Source: Dendrolimus kikuchii | Lineage: Eukaryota > Arthropoda > Insecta > Lepidoptera > Lasiocampidae | Assembly: GCA_019925095.2 (NCBI GenBank) | Contig: CM034394.1 | Span: forward strand, 24,104,272 to 24,168,271 | Direction: 5' to 3' | DNA: 64,000 nucleotides | Shown: in pieces, positions 51,410 to 63,170 of the stretch | Numbering within the stretch: the stretch's first letter is position 1 | Layout of the letters: the number at the start of each line of letters is the position of its first letter | Notes under the pieces: model-generated | What the model saw: only the letters and a program-made list of their open reading frames with translations | Told to the model about the DNA's origin: nothing | Database searches by the model: none | Made by a program: the position numbers and the translations under genes

Positions 51410-51717
51410 ATTATAACGATGAGACATTCGCTGGTTTTGTGGCCTCATACACTGTCAGTCTGCGTGGTCTCCGACAGTTGGAAGACACTACTTGGTGGTT
51501 AGGTTAGTATTGCTGCAAAAACTCATTCGAAACGAAGGGTCGCCGGTCGCCATAAATTCGGGGGATGGTATGCGCCCCCATCGCACCCCGTCGTTACTTC
51601 AACCGTTTATTTTGTTTAAAATACTCTAATAACCAGTCTTTGTTTATGTACGTACTTTATTAGAATTAATTTCGTATGTGACAAGTTATTTAAGATATAT
51701 TTTTAGTAATAATAATT

Positions 51718-51863
51718 AGGAGCTTTAAGAACAGACGAGCGTGCATGACAAGAGTTATGAATGCCAAAGAAGCAAGTGAGGTGTGTAAGAATAAGCCTAA
51801 ATGGCGCTCTGTAGTTCGTGCCTACCCTGCAAGGGAACTGGCGTGAAGTTATGTATATAGTAT
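51718..51863 (+). mobile_element. RTE-like LINE 3' fragment
   Basis: Starts at AGGAGCTTTAAGAACAG, ends GAAGTTATGTATATAG and TATGTATAC. It abuts SINE E copy 5. No clean target duplication. Confidence 0.87.
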
Positions 51864-51867
51864 GTAT

Positions 51868-52030
51868 ACAACGGACCACTCGGGGCCCGATCCCAGACAC
51901 CCAGACCATAGTAAATAATGGAGATAATTCGTTTCCGAAATTTACCATACCAGGAATCGAACCCGGTGCCTCTGCGTTGCAGTGAAGTAAGCCGGCAAAG
52001 GCTTAGCCCGCTCAACTACAGAGGCCGTCT
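51868..52030 (-). mobile_element. SINE E copy 5
   Basis: The minus-strand A box reads TAGTTGAGCGGG and B box GGTTCGATTCC. The tail is cut where the RTE-like fragment begins. Confidence 0.8.
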
Positions 52031-52179
52031 AACAGTGTAGCCTTGGCGAAATCTGTGATTATAGAAGTATAGCCTTTGACAACAGAACCTTAGGAATGTT
52101 CAAACTTATAATTTAAATTAATTATGGTCGAATTACGACCACTGGCCGACCACTAGTACAAGTTTTTTATTTTATTTTA

Positions 52180-52414
52180 TTTTTTATTGCAGGAGATCAA
52201 CAGACAGGCAGACGGCCCACTTGATGGAAAGCGGTTACCATCGCCTATGGACATTTGCACCACCAAAGTTGCTACAAATGCGCTGCTGCTCTCTTAAGGG
52301 TAACTGGAACCTGGTCACTAATGCCGGAACACAACTCAAGGTTGTTATGGCGACATACTTTAGACCAGGGGTGGTAGCCATCCAGTCGGGCAAATGCCCT
52401 ACCACCTGGCAGAG
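52180..52414 (-). mobile_element. SINE B copy 15, 5'-truncated at the hairpin
   Basis: The 3' tail is complete. The 5' side stops at CCACCTGGC, the same breakpoint as copies 9 and 13. Confidence 0.87.
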
Positions 52415-52821
52415 TAAAAAGTAAAAAGTAAAGTAAAATGTCTATGACATAGGTATACAAACAAACAGACATGTCGATCGTGTATGGTTTCTATTTTCAC
52501 CATAATAGTTACGGGTCCCTGAAAAGGCCAATAGTGTACTTGTAAAAAGCGCACCTGCTCTTGGGCGATATTTTTAAGGGCACCGCCATAAATCGAGCCA
52601 AAAGAAAACAGTTAAATCGAATCGACCCCGAAGATGAATGTGGGAGAAAAAATCGTATTTCACTACAGATAGCGCTAGTGTTATTGTTGCGGAGATAAGG
52701 GGATCGTTTGCCCCCGATCTTAAATTTGTTATTATATTTATTCCTTTTCTCTGTCTATATATTACTTACTATTCGTTGCTCACTTCACGCGCTAGGATCT
52801 TTTTCTATGGCTATATTTTAT

Positions 52822-53105
52822 TACGCTCCGGTGGTTCAGGCATGTGGAAAGAATGACTAAACAGATATACAATGCAAAAGTGGATGGATGCAGAAGTCGT
52901 GGAAGGCCACGGCACACCTTCCATGATCAAATTGATCGTGTACTAGCAGAAGGTGATGTCAGGAGCCTTTAGAACAGACGAGCGTGCAGGACACGAGTTA
53001 TGAATGTCAAAGAAGCAAGTGAGGTGTGTAAGAATAAGCCTAAATGGCGCTCTGTTGTTCGTGCCTACCCCGCAAGGGAACTGGCGTGAAGTTATGTATG
53101 TATGT
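52822..53105 (+). mobile_element. RTE-like LINE 3' fragment
   Basis: From CGCTCCGGTGGTTCAGGC to (TATG)n. Lacks the codons for MHDER (as the 15.4-kb copy does) and has a TAG and a small change in the SLKN/ACMT region. Confidence 0.88.
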
Positions 53106-53237
53106 ATATTCTCGATTTAGTATTATTGTACTTGTTACGACGATTGGGAGTTCATCCAGGCTTCCTAGACATCTGGAAGTCAATCACTGTTGGTGGCGCT
53201 CGCTTCTTCATGCCATACTTGAGCAAGCTATGGAGCC
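53106..53237 (+). repeat. Shared spacer (second copy)
   Basis: Matches 42437-42571 in reverse with few differences. See that entry. Confidence 0.85.
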
Positions 53238-53400
53238 ATTTTTATCCGTGCAGGAACGGAGAACGAATACAATTTCCTACGGCCTGGCGGCCTGTCGTAA
53301 GAGGCGACTAAACAACCCACAGCCAGGCGGTAGGGCATTTGCTCGACTGGATGGCGACCACCCCTGGTCTTCACAGGCGTGAAGTTATATATGTATGTAT
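53238..53400 (+). mobile_element. SINE B head (copy 16) fused to an RTE-like tail
   Basis: The first 130 bp of SINE B stop at CCACCCCTGGTCT and join directly to CACAGGCGTGAAGTTATATA and TGTATGTA, an RTE-like 3' terminus. Confidence 0.85.
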
Positions 53401-53519
53401 TTTTTATTAATTCACAAAATTCTTGAGATTAAAATAAAAAACTTTATTACATAGCCATTACAATGTGTTACAAGTAAAAGGTACAAAAAAGACAGAATTT
53501 TCAAAGAAACGCAAGCTGT

Positions 53520-53610
53520 GAAGTCAGGTGGTTGCCAAGACCCGGCACTAGAATCAAACCTGTGTTACAATTGGCATTGGCAGCCTTCCGACTGCAAGAA
53601 ACTACTCGTA
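53520..53610 (-). mobile_element. Weak tRNA-like SINE relic
   Basis: The minus strand has a B-box-like GGTTTGATTCT about 40 bp after GCAGTCGGAAGGCTG. No tail was identified. Confidence 0.3.
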
Positions 53611-53977
53611 GTTAAAGGCTAATTTGTTACATAAAGAGCAAATTGTGAATCCTGAACTAATAAACCTGTAAAATATTAGGATTCAGATGATATTATATTT
53701 TTATTCAAGTGTCTGCATAGTACAGGGCGTGTACGTGTAATGCGATTTAAATGAGAATAGGATCGACTTTGCGCCATATTGAGACTTTAAATAACTTTAA
53801 ATAATTCAATATTATATTAAGACAATTTACTACTAATTTAACCTTTTTATTTAAATTTGATGTAAGACTACCTATTATTGATATGCAAATAAGTTTTTTG
53901 CAAACCATACTTTTCAGATGACATTTGACAGATAGAGGTTATTGACATTCCTATTCTTATTTGGATCGCACAGTATG

Positions 53978-54109
<132 letters not shown>

Positions 54110-54272
54110 AGAGGCGGGTGTGAATATGTTTCGATAATTACAGAGTGTATGGTATCAAGAGGTTCAGTATTGTCATAATTAAGGGAGTGGAACCATTTAG
54201 TTAATATATTGTTTACTTCATACCTTTTAAGAGAATATATTATTAAATGTCTGTTAATTTTAACGTAACATG

Positions 54273-54315
54273 CTTAATTTGGGGATATACAATGAGTGTT
54301 TGTCTAGCGATAATT
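54273..54315 (+). mobile_element. SINE E 3' tail fragment
   Basis: GCTTAATTTGGGGATATACA and GTGTTTGTCTAGCGATAATT match the SINE E tail. Confidence 0.5.
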
Positions 54316-54419
54316 TATTTATTTACACAATAACATACATACATGGTGATGTTTGATATTTTTATGTATATTTATGAGTCCATTGAGTATAATTATATAA
54401 TATTTTATATACTTATATG

Positions 54420-54650
54420 TTTATCATGTAATGAAATATAATGTAAGTAACTGCATATCGTACAATATTTATGTATACCACCTTTGACAAATTGAATCTG
54501 TTTCATTTTTGCCGCGGGTTGTCTGGAAGAGATCGCTTCTTAGCGATAAGACCGTTCATTGTGTACATTTAGAATATTTTTAGGCTATAAGTTTTTCTGT
54601 GTTTTCTGTAATTATGTACTATAAATAAAATCTCTCTCTCTTTCTTTCTT
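54420..54650 (+). mobile_element. CR1-like LINE 3' end with CTCT/CTTT tail
   Basis: GGTTGTCTGGAAGAGATCGC with stem ATCGC/GCGAT, then ...ATAAATAAAATCTCTC and a CTCT/TTTC tail. Related to 63.06-63.16 kb by upstream similarity (ATTTATGTATACCACC). Confidence 0.78.
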
Positions 54651-54700
54651 ATACATAATTTTTATATACCTACATCTAAAATCCATATTATATCTTACTA

Positions 54701-55047
54701 CATACATACATACATAACTTCACGCCAGTTCCCTTCCGGGGTAGGCACGAACAACAGAGCGCCATTCAGGCTTATTCTTACACACCTCACTTGCTTCTTT
54801 GACAGTCATAACTCTTCTCATGTACGCTCGTCTGTTCTTAAGGCTCCTGACATCACCTTCAGCTAGTACACGATCAATTTGATCATGGAAGGTGTGTCGT
54901 GGCCTTCCACGACTTCTGCATCCATCCACTTTTGCATTGTATATCTGTTTATTCATTCTTTCATCATGCATTCTTTCCACACGCCCGAACCACCGGAGCA
55001 TTTCTTTCCTTACCTTCACCCCGACACTCTCTTTCAGACCAATTCTC
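54701..55047 (-). mobile_element. RTE-like LINE 3' fragment, 347 bp
   Basis: An 18-bp perfect target duplication, ccatattatatcttacta (54683-54700 and 55048-55065), the longest in the window. Ninety-nine codons open on the minus strand (54720-55019). Confidence 0.96.
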
Positions 55048-55354
55048 CCATATTATATCTTACTAGTAAATTAAATTTGAAATGTCATATCACTCTCGCT
55101 GTGAAAGTCTATGTTTCGCTTGTCTTAGTTAACTTAAACCTTCAAGATTGTTAAACAAGTGTCCAGAGAGACCATACACGGCTTGTAATTTCATCGAATA
55201 TTCTAATGCGTTTCAATTAATTAAACATATATAATATCCGACAAATTGATTGATTGTATGTAATTATAATGACGCGGGGGCAGTGATGTTGATGATTTGA
55301 TCGGTTAATTAATTTATTACCTATTAATTATTAGATAAAACTTCCTCGTTTATA

Positions 55355-55913
55355 TCTTTGTTAATATTATAAATGCGAAAGTAACTCTGTTTGTCTGTTC
55401 CGTTTTCACGGAAAAACTGCGGGACCGATTTGGCTGAAACTCATTATATATATATTTTCGTTGCCGACGATGGACATAGGATACTTTTTATCCCGAAAAA
55501 TGGGATAGTTTCCAGGATAACAATATATTTGCCTCTCTGTTTGTTAGCCTTTTATGGAAAGATAATTGGACCGATTTGGCTGAAATTCGGTACATATGTA
55601 ATTTTAATACAGGGTGGCCATGGGATACTTTCCATCGCGGGTAATGGGATAGATTTAATAATTTTGTAAAGGTTATCCCGGAAACTAGGATAGGTTTTGT
55701 GATGTTGTCTATTTTGTCATTTTTGTCAAGTTTTGTCATTTATGTAGTTTACAGATAGACGGGGGATGGGATAGTTTGCGATATAAAATGAAGTAAATCT
55801 TCCGGGGGCAAATACACAAAAAAATTATACAATGTAACCTGTAATGCCTGCTCTTTAAACAAGAGGTAAGAACTAGAGGTTGACCCGCGGTGCAGCCGCG
55901 GGGTAAACACTAG
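55355..55913 (+). mobile_element. Helitron F2
   Basis: TC at 55355 and CTAG at 55910-55913, A55354 and T55914 outside. Colinear with F1 but with a 60-bp TTTTGTC-rich stretch (55687-55745) where F1 has the minisatellite. Confidence 0.82.
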
Positions 55914-56034
55914 TATATATATACAAAACTTCCTTGAAAAATTATCTAATAGCTTTAAAATCCGTTGCATGGTTTCGGAGGAGTTAGTGGTTAGCAGTAC
56001 AGATAGACAGACGCGGAAAGCGACTTCATGTTCT

Positions 56035-56349
56035 TTTTTTTTGCATGAGTTCAGCAGACAGACAGACGGCCCACTTGATAGAAAGCGGTTACAATCGCCT
56101 ATGGACATTTGCAACACCAAAGGTACTACAAATGAGCTGCTGCTCCTCTCCTAAGGTAGACTGGAACCTGGTCACTAATGCCGAAACACAACTCAAGGTT
56201 GTTATGGCTGCATACCAGACCAGACCAGGGATGGTAGCCATCCAGTCGGGCAAATGCCCTGCCACCTGGCTGTGGGTTGTTTTGTCGCCTCTTGCCACAG
56301 GCCGCCCGGCCGCAGGATAATGTATTCTTTCTCCGTTCCTGCACGGATA
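56035..56349 (-). mobile_element. SINE B copy 17
   Basis: Full length on the minus strand, 5' TTATCCGTGCAGGAACGG, 3' tail with T8 on the plus strand. Confidence 0.87.
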
Positions 56350-56404
56350 ATTATGTGAAGACTTTATAAGGAAGCAACAGAAAAAATCTAAATTTCTTCT
56401 TATG

Positions 56405-56502
<98 letters not shown>

Positions 56503-56520
56503 CATATATATATTTTAATA
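56405..56520. repeat. (TA)n microsatellite
   Basis: About 115 bp of TA with a few TATG interruptions, running into the first Helitron unit, whose own 5' end is TA-rich. Confidence 0.97.
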
Positions 56521-57331
56521 TATATATAAATTACGTGTCACGTTGTTTCTCCGCGATGGACTCCTACTTGACCGATTTTAATCAAATTTGCACACCGTGT
56601 GCAGTTTGATCCGACTTGGAAGATAGGATAGCTTAAATTTGGACCCGGAATGTGGCGCTGGAATCGGGTTCTAAATTTTATTTCTTCAGGGCAGAACAAC
56701 GTCTGCCGGGACAGCTAGTTATATATATAAATTACGTGTCAAGTTGTTTGTCCGCGATAGAATCCTACTTGACCGATTTTAATCAAATTTGCACACCGTG
56801 TGCTGTTTGATCCGATTTGGAAGATAGGATAGCTTAAATTTGGACCCGGTAGGCGGCGCTGGAATCGGGTTCTAAATTTTATTTCTTCAGGGCAGAACAA
56901 CGTCTGCCGGGACAGCTAGTTATATATATAAATTACGTGTCACGTTGTTTGTCCGCGATGGACTCCTAAACTACTTGACCGATTTTAATCAAATTTGCAC
57001 ACCGTGTGCAGTTTGATCCGACTGGGAAGATAGGATAGCTTAAATTTGGACCCGGTAGGTGGCGCTGGAATCGGATTCTAAATTTTATTTCTTCAGGGAA
57101 GAACAACGTCTGCCGGGACAGCTAGTTATATATATAAATTACGTGTCACGTTGTTTGTCCGCGATGGACTCCTAAACTACTTGACCGATTTTAATCAAAT
57201 TTGCACACCGTGTGCAGTTTGATCCGACTTAAAAGATAGGATAACTTACATTTGGACCCGGTAGGTGGCGCTGGAATCGGATTCTAAATTTTATTTCTTC
57301 AGGATAGAACAACGTCTGCCGGGACAGCTAG
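56521..57331 (+). mobile_element. Head-to-tail array of four Helitron-like units
   Basis: Units end in CTAG at 56718, 56919, 57125 and 57331, about 201-206 bp each. Each starts TATATATATAAATTACGTG and contains GCACACCGTGTGC. Units 3 and 4 share a 7-nt insertion (CTCCTAAACTACTTG) absent from units 1 and 2. The 3' region is AACGTCTGCCGGGACAGCTAG. Confidence 0.85.
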
Positions 57332-57792
57332 TAGTTATATATATTAGTTTGAATTGTAAAGGACAATAAGGCAACAGATATATAAAATACTTTAAACTTA
57401 TTTTGCACGTAAAATATGGAGAGAAAAGATTTGCGCCCGCCACCAACTCTAGACTATAAACTGCACCCACTGTCCCGAAATATATAGGCAATAAACAAGT
57501 TCGGAGATAAATTCACAACTTAATCTCAACTTTATCCCTATGCAGATAAAGTTGATATTTTTACACCAGTCACAATAACTAAATAATGTGTGTGAGAATA
57601 TGTTAGTGGATGGATAAATTGTAGTCTTCCATCGCGGGGCAAACAGCGAGACATCTGCATGCATTTCTGCAGGGTATCTATCCACTTTTGTGTCCTTTTG
57701 CTAGCTACATTTCGTCTGAACGTTACTTGAACGTACATCAATCGAACTGGAATTAAAATTACGTTTTAACGATTTAAAGCTCTGCATTTTAT

Positions 57793-57850
57793 AGATAGAT
57801 AGATAACACTTTATTGCACACCAAAATATACAATTACAAAAAAAAAATCA
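57793..57850 (-). mobile_element. Possible LINE 3' tail, (TATC)n
   Basis: The minus strand reads GGTGTGCAATAAAGTGTTAT then (CTAT)n. Similar AATAAAG-plus-tail endings occur in the CR1-like copies. Confidence 0.4.
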
Positions 57851-57899
57851 TATTGTTACAACTTAGGCCCCGACAAAGACAAATTCCACGTACAGATCT

Positions 57900-58383
57900 G
57901 TAAAAGCACGTTTTATTACCTGTCGGCATTTGAACTAATTGTAATCCTTTTATGATCGTCTTCTTTTGTTCACTTATTTATTGGCATACGTTTCTAGTTA
58001 TTGTGGAGAAAAGCCTATTGTCCTATTGTACTCGCTCAGGAGTATCATTAGCCAGGTGTTGCAGATTACAATTACAAACGAATTCTAGGAAATTGTATCG
58101 ACGTTGCCGGGCGGGCACATTTGCATTTGTGATGTATAAAACGACGGCCTGATTGAGAGAGGAGTCAGTTGAGCTACAACTACGATACGGGCGTGACGTG
58201 TGTATATACGGGAATCTAATAGTGACGGACTTTGCGCGTTTTATTGAATTACGACCTTCTGCATTACGTTTGGAATTGTTGTATTCGGTTATATTTGTAC
58301 CTGTGTTATACGTGTTTGTATAGTTCTAATAAACTCTATAATAATCCTAACGGAATTTTAATTCGAGTCCCGCTAACTCTTCA
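57900..58383 (+). mobile_element. LTR family L, copy 3
   Basis: TATA box GTATAAAAC at 58136, ATAGTGACGGACTTTGCGCG, AATAAACTCTATAATAATCC, then CGAGTCCCGCTAAC. The 5' limit is approximate. Confidence 0.5.
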
Positions 58384-58424
58384 GAATATTTATAATCATT
58401 TCTAAACAATAAAATAGGCGGCCT

Positions 58425-58470
58425 TATCGCTTATAGCGATCCGTTCCAGGCATCCTAAATTAAAGCAATT
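58425..58470 (-). mobile_element. CR1-like 3' stem-loop fragment
   Basis: The minus strand reads GATGCCTGGAACGGATCGCT with stem ATCGC/GCGAT, then GGCCGCC. The coding part was not found. Confidence 0.65.
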
Positions 58471-58565
58471 CATAGGTAATCTGGTGATATAGCTAGTGCA
58501 GGAAAAAAAGGACAATAGGTACATATTATAATTAAGCTAATTCAAATATTAAATATACACATATC

Positions 58566-58690
58566 AATTGATTTTTATTTCGACCTTTTACAGGCCACTT
58601 TTAGTTAGTCATGATCAAGGAAGACATATAGGTAGTGTCATTCAGTAATATTAAAAGTTATTATACAGCCAACCCCTAATTATTATTATA
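58566..58690 (-). mobile_element. Diverged PLE 3' fragment
   Basis: AGGCCACTTTTAG, TCATGATCAAGGAAGACAT and the following CAGCCAACCCCTAAT line up with 2250-2340 of PLE copy 1. The hammerhead-like stem is degraded. Confidence 0.5.
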
Positions 58691-58691
58691 T

Positions 58692-58970
58692 TTTTTTATA
58701 GCCTGAAGCAGGCAAACAGGCAGACGGCCTAACTGATGGAATGTGGTTACCCTCGTCTATGGACGTTTGCAACACCAGGGGTGTAGTCAACGCGTTGACG
58801 ACCTCTAAGAAATTTTATAACGTCCTGTTTAAAGAACCCCATGTCATAGCGCAAAGGGAAAGCCGCGACGGGAAGTTCCCTCCAGACCATTGTTGTACAC
58901 GGAGTTAATATTCTAAAGAACCGTTGCGTAGTTGAGCTTGGGAGCTCAAGGAAATGGGGGTGAATATCGC
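58692..58970 (-). mobile_element. LINE 3' end, putative partner of SINE B, copy 2
   Basis: The minus-strand remnant reads VWRELPVAAFPLRYDMGFFK, then GRQRVDYTPGVANVHRRG and a stop, then the UTR and poly(A). The last codons parallel the SINE B sequence that reads LREQQRICSTFGVANVHRR. Confidence 0.72.
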
Positions 58971-59129
58971 GTCGCTGGCGAGCGGTTGCAAAAGGTGGTA
59001 TTTACATGCCAACCGAACACTAAGATCGATAATTCACCGAAGTGCCAGCACCGTATTCAGTAGGCGTGTCGTTCAATCACGTGATGCATTCTTGCAGGCC
59101 AGGATGCCAACCACTACCCTACTCTTTGA

Positions 59130-59438
59130 ATGTATCTGTGCAGGAACGGAGAAAGAACACAATTTCCTGCGGCCGGGCGGCCTGTCGTAAGAGGCGACAA
59201 AAGAACCTACAGCCAGGTGTTAGGACATTTACCCGACTGGATGGCTACCACCCCTGATCTAAAGTATGTCGCCATAACAACCTTGAGTTGTGTTCCGGCA
59301 TTAGTGACCAAGTTCCAGTCTTCCTTAAGAGAGCAGCAGCGCATTTGTAGCACCTTTAGTGTTGCAAATGTCCATAGGCGACGATAACCGCTTTGCATCT
59401 AGTGTCCTGTCTGCTGAACTCCTGCAATAAAAAAAAAT
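59130..59438 (+). mobile_element. SINE B copy 18
   Basis: TATCTGTGCAGGAACGGAG to CTGCAATAAAAAAAAA. A short deletion near AGTGTCCTGTC removes part of GGGCCGTCTGCC. Confidence 0.85.
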
Positions 59439-59689
59439 GTAAGAACGGCTATTTGAACGTATTTCCTTTAGTAGCATAATGCTTTCTAACAAATAAATAG
59501 GTGTCCAAAGTTGTCCTTGTCCAAAGTTGGTAACTTGCGGTCCCGAGTCCAGTCGGGGATAATTTCATGCGGCACAACCTTCGCGCTCCCGGTGTGCAAT
59601 TTTAAAGTTCGCGCTAGATAAAAGTTTTTGTTCCGCACTAGAGTATTATATTTATTACAAGACCTGTTCTCCAGACTACATTTTTTTAA

Positions 59690-59790
59690 ATGCGAAGCTG
59701 GCAACCGTGCAGACGGCCTATGTCCTGGCTTGCAACACTAGAGTCAACGTGTTGCTAGCCTTTAGGAAGGGATAGAGATGTGATAGGCGA
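59690..59790 (-). mobile_element. Partner-LINE 3' fragment
   Basis: GCAGACGGCCTATGTCC and CAACACTAGAGTCAACGTGT resemble the 58.7-kb copy in the same orientation. Confidence 0.45.
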
Positions 59791-59879
59791 GGGATGTATA
59801 AAGGATTAAGATCAAGTTGGTGGGCTGGGAAGCTCAGACAGGAAGAATGGGATATGGATTATATCAGTGGTACTCAACC

Positions 59880-60410
59880 TTTTTTTCAAAGGGACCACAA
59901 ACACATGCTAGTTATGATGTGCCTATGGGACGGTTCAGCCAAATACCAGCTTGAAGCGCTAGAGTCAATTGAGAGAAGAGCCAAGAGGTTGATTGGTAGA
60001 GACCAGCTTGATCAATACAAGGCTTCAAAGCATGGACGCCGTATTGCGAGTCTGTCGGTTTTTTATAGGCTTCATTTCGGAGGGTGCGGTTGAACTGTTT
60101 GACCTGATTCCCCCTACACCATTCCATCTTCGGACCAGAAGACGCTCTGGTTTACGCCATCGTTTCACAGTGGAAACGCTATCAGTGCGTACCAAACGTA
60201 CACGTTCCTTCTACGTACGGCAGAATTGTGGAATGCACTACCAGAGTCCGTGTTTCCAGAAAAGTACAATCCGGGAATCTTCAAGTCTCGTGTGAATAGG
60301 TACTATCTGGGTAAGCGTGCTCCATCTTCGACCGCATCATCGTCCGGTACTGGACGTGATCGTGGCCAAACGCGGTTTGCGTTATATTTATAATTAAAAA
60401 AAAATGTCGT
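59880..60410 (+). pseudogene. LINE ORF2 C-terminal remnant, frameshifted
   Basis: QLEALESIERRAKRLIGRDQ and SKHGRRIASLSVFYRLHFG in one frame, then ELFDLIPPTPFHLRTRRRSG in the next, then AELWNALPESVFPEKYNPGI in a third, ending ...QTRFALYL and a poly(A). At least two frameshifts. Same general family as the SINE B partner LINE by layout, though not closely similar. Confidence 0.75.
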
Positions 60411-60479
60411 CTTTACTTAGGGTTTAGGAAACACTCGGCCGTAAGTTTTTGCGACTAATACAAATAATTATTTATTTAT

Positions 60480-60600
60480 TAGTATTTTATTTATTTGATT
60501 TTTATCTCGAAGTTGCGGCTATTTTCAGTAGCCGTGATCACCGAAGACCCTTAAAAGCGTAAAGACGTAGTTTTAATTATGAGAGATCACGTACACGCTG
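60480..60600 (-). mobile_element. Short PLE terminal remnant
   Basis: GCGGCTATTTTCAGTAGCCG and GTGATCACCGAAGAC keep the hammerhead-like stem II, with a C-G to T-A change compensated on both arms. It ends GACGTAGTTTTA. Confidence 0.55.
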
Positions 60601-60609
60601 CATTAGAAA

Positions 60610-61530
60610 CACCTTAGAAAATGCTTAAAATTTTTACATTGTAACAATATTTTTCGTGAAACATTCGTTATCCGTGCCAGGCAAATCAAATTTTGCCAAA
60701 ATTCCATTCCGCCCCTCACACCGTCGCGTATGGCGTCATAGGAAAACACGCGTTATCACAACGTATTAATCATTCACCATGTAAATGTGCCGGTGTACCA
60801 CGATGATTATATTCAAATTGGTGTAACGCAATATATTTTCGGCTTATAGAAGAATTCTTGATTAATCATCGTGTCGTTTCTACTTGAAATTTGTTTTTTT
60901 TTTTGCTCTAAAAGATTGTACCGTATACGGCGGGATCGGTAACCCGACGGTGCAAACCCACAAGGTAAATTTTGGTACTTTTATGCTAGGTACTTAGCTG
61001 GTACTCCAGCCGGCGATGGTGGGAACAGGAACAAGGGGAACACTAATCTGTCAGTATTTTAAGGGACGGGCGCCCCTTGAGAGGACATATATAAAATATC
61101 CTACCAAACTACTACTATAAGGGAAACACTACGGGGGTTAGATAAAATGTCTGTCCAAATACACCCGCGCCTCGTCCTATTCCGTCACAACCACTTGCCC
61201 CTGGAGTATATTAAATTATAGTCATTTGTATAGTATTCCACACACCGGTAATAATCAAAAATTCTCAATAAACTCAAATATTAAAAATATTGCCCGAGAG
61301 CAATCACACCGTGCGTCTTCAAGGCCAATCACCGGCATACACGCTTTTCGACGCGATATAAAAAGTACCGCGTAACAATTGAAAACCGGCGCTCAATATC
61401 TGTATTCCGAACAAAGATCTTTAAGTAAGACAACTGAAAAGCCTACCCTAGTCAGTGCAGAAACTTGTAAATAAATTTTTTGGTAACATTATTATTTTTA
61501 CGTAAAATTATTGACAAGTATTTGTTGTGT
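60610..61530. other. Unassigned; possible promoter/LTR-like piece
   Basis: No gene was recognised. 61350-61490 has a TATA-like GATATAAAAAG and, 120 bp on, TGTAAATAAATTTTTTGG, an LTR-like order. No ends were found. Confidence 0.25.
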
Positions 61531-61535
61531 ACTGA

Positions 61536-61705
61536 TGATGGCGCTTGAAGTTGAGGTTGATTGAAGGTCTATGGAGTTGGAGGCTTGAGGTTGAAGTTAA
61601 TTTTTGAGACTTGATTGAATTTGAAGGTAGTTTGAGATCTTGAAGTTATGGAAAGTTGAATGAATTTATTGAAGATTGAAAGTTGTTGAAATGAAGGTTG
61701 CGTGT
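61536..61705 (+). repeat. Cryptic TTGA-rich repeat
   Basis: Irregular repetition of TTGAAG, TTGAGG and TTGATTGAA over about 170 bp. It is followed by a hairpin GGTCACC/GGTGACC at 61719-61740. Confidence 0.6.
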
Positions 61706-62344
61706 TCGTTAATCGAGGGTCACCAGTGATTTGGTGACCCATATAAGGCGGAGGAGCGAGATTGTATGCTCCTCCATCTCAAAGGCAGATCTTCCAGCGA
61801 GGCTATCGTTGTTTCTCGCAGGCCTAGGCCCATCTATTACTGTTAGAAATTTGTATATATTTGTTGTACGTTTCGGGAAACGTTTGCGACCTCAATTATT
61901 GCACAGCGCCATCTATTGGCTTACAAGTGTTCCATTATACATTAAATAGTAGTACTAACTATTATAGTTTGTAACAATTTTGACAAAAAACAAAACTATT
62001 TTTTTGGCGAGAAAAATAGTGTTACGAAAATGTAGTTACGTTCACTGATGTATGTGACTGACGAAAGTGGTTACACTGACGCCGACGGTATGTAATTGGT
62101 CTAACAGGCAAAATAGCGGAATAGAGGTGCGGACCCATGGTACTATAAATTCCAACATTATTTACGTATCAAAGGATAGACGTTAAAATAACGTCTTATA
62201 GATTCATTTCTCATATTCTGAAAGTACGCTTGTACTTGCCTGATAAAAACAGTACTTTCCGTCCCTACGTTACGTTTCGCCCCTATATGTGATGTATTAA
62301 ATGAGTTCATCATAGAAGAAAAAGAGAAAAAAAGAGAGCTCATC

Positions 62345-62478
62345 CCTTAAGAGAGCAGCAGCGCATTTTTAGCACCTTTGGTGTTGCAAATGTCCATCGG
62401 CGATGGTAACCGCTTTCCATCGAGTGGGCCGGCCGTCTGTCTGTCTTCTGAACTCCAGCAATAAAAAAATAAAAAAAA
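62345..62478 (+). mobile_element. SINE B copy 19, 5'-truncated
   Basis: Starts at CATCCCTTAAGAGAGCAGC and ends CAGCAATAAAAAAATAAAA. Only the LINE-derived tail part remains. Confidence 0.85.
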
Positions 62479-62594
62479 TCAGATTTAGATATAGATTTAA
62501 CGCTTGATTTCATTAGATAAGTAGTTATTTGTTTAACTAATCAGTTTTTATTTACTTTCCTCATATTCGAAATGAAAAGCAGAGTGTTAACTTC

Positions 62595-62697
62595 GGGTGA
62601 AATGCCTGTTTAGGCACTCGAACTATTAGTGCCTTCGCTACGCTCGTGCGTCAAACTATCACATGCCTAAATAGGTCACTTTCACCTCTCGTGTAAC
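62595..62697. repeat. Hairpin-forming segment
   Basis: GGTGAAATGCCTGTTTAGGC mirrors GCCTAAATAGGTCACTTTCACC imperfectly, enclosing TTCGCTACGCTCGTGCG. A possible foldback element; family unknown. Confidence 0.4.
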
Positions 62698-62949
62698 AAT
62701 CTACTATTAATGACTGTTTAATAATGATTGCGCTATTTGACTCATTTTACTTGTATATACTTGACGTCATAGATATGGACGCTTGTACAAAAGTTAAAGA
62801 CTATTAGCCACCATACATTTGTTGTAACTCAAAAATTTGAATTTCACAACATTTGAGATTTTCCAATAAACATATCGTCGGCATCAGTGCAGGACCTTGT
62901 AACCACATTTTTGGATGATATTATTTTTTCTTCAAAATGTCTACATAAT

Positions 62950-63165
62950 ACATGTAATTGCATTTTATTATTATATATTGTATATATATAACTTATGTGT
63001 ATATTTGTGTACATAGTATAGTTATATATTTACTATTAAAATGTAAATAATCGTACCATAATTATGTATACCACCATCACCACTCCTAATCAGCAATATT
63101 CTTGCCACGGGTTGTATGGAAGAGAGCGCTTTTTAGCGACAAGACCGCCCTTTATACACAATTAG
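62950..63165 (+). mobile_element. CR1-like LINE 3' end
   Basis: GGTTGTATGGAAGAGAGCGC and TAGCGACAAGACCGCCC give a weakened stem (CGCT/AGCG). Upstream similarity to 54.42-54.52 kb (TTATGTATACCACC). Confidence 0.7.
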
Positions 63166-63170
63166 AATAT

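Noticed and set aside
56521..57331. CRISPR-like array
   Set aside because: The units are about 200 bp, differ only slightly, have no spacers and end in Helitron termini. The host is eukaryotic.
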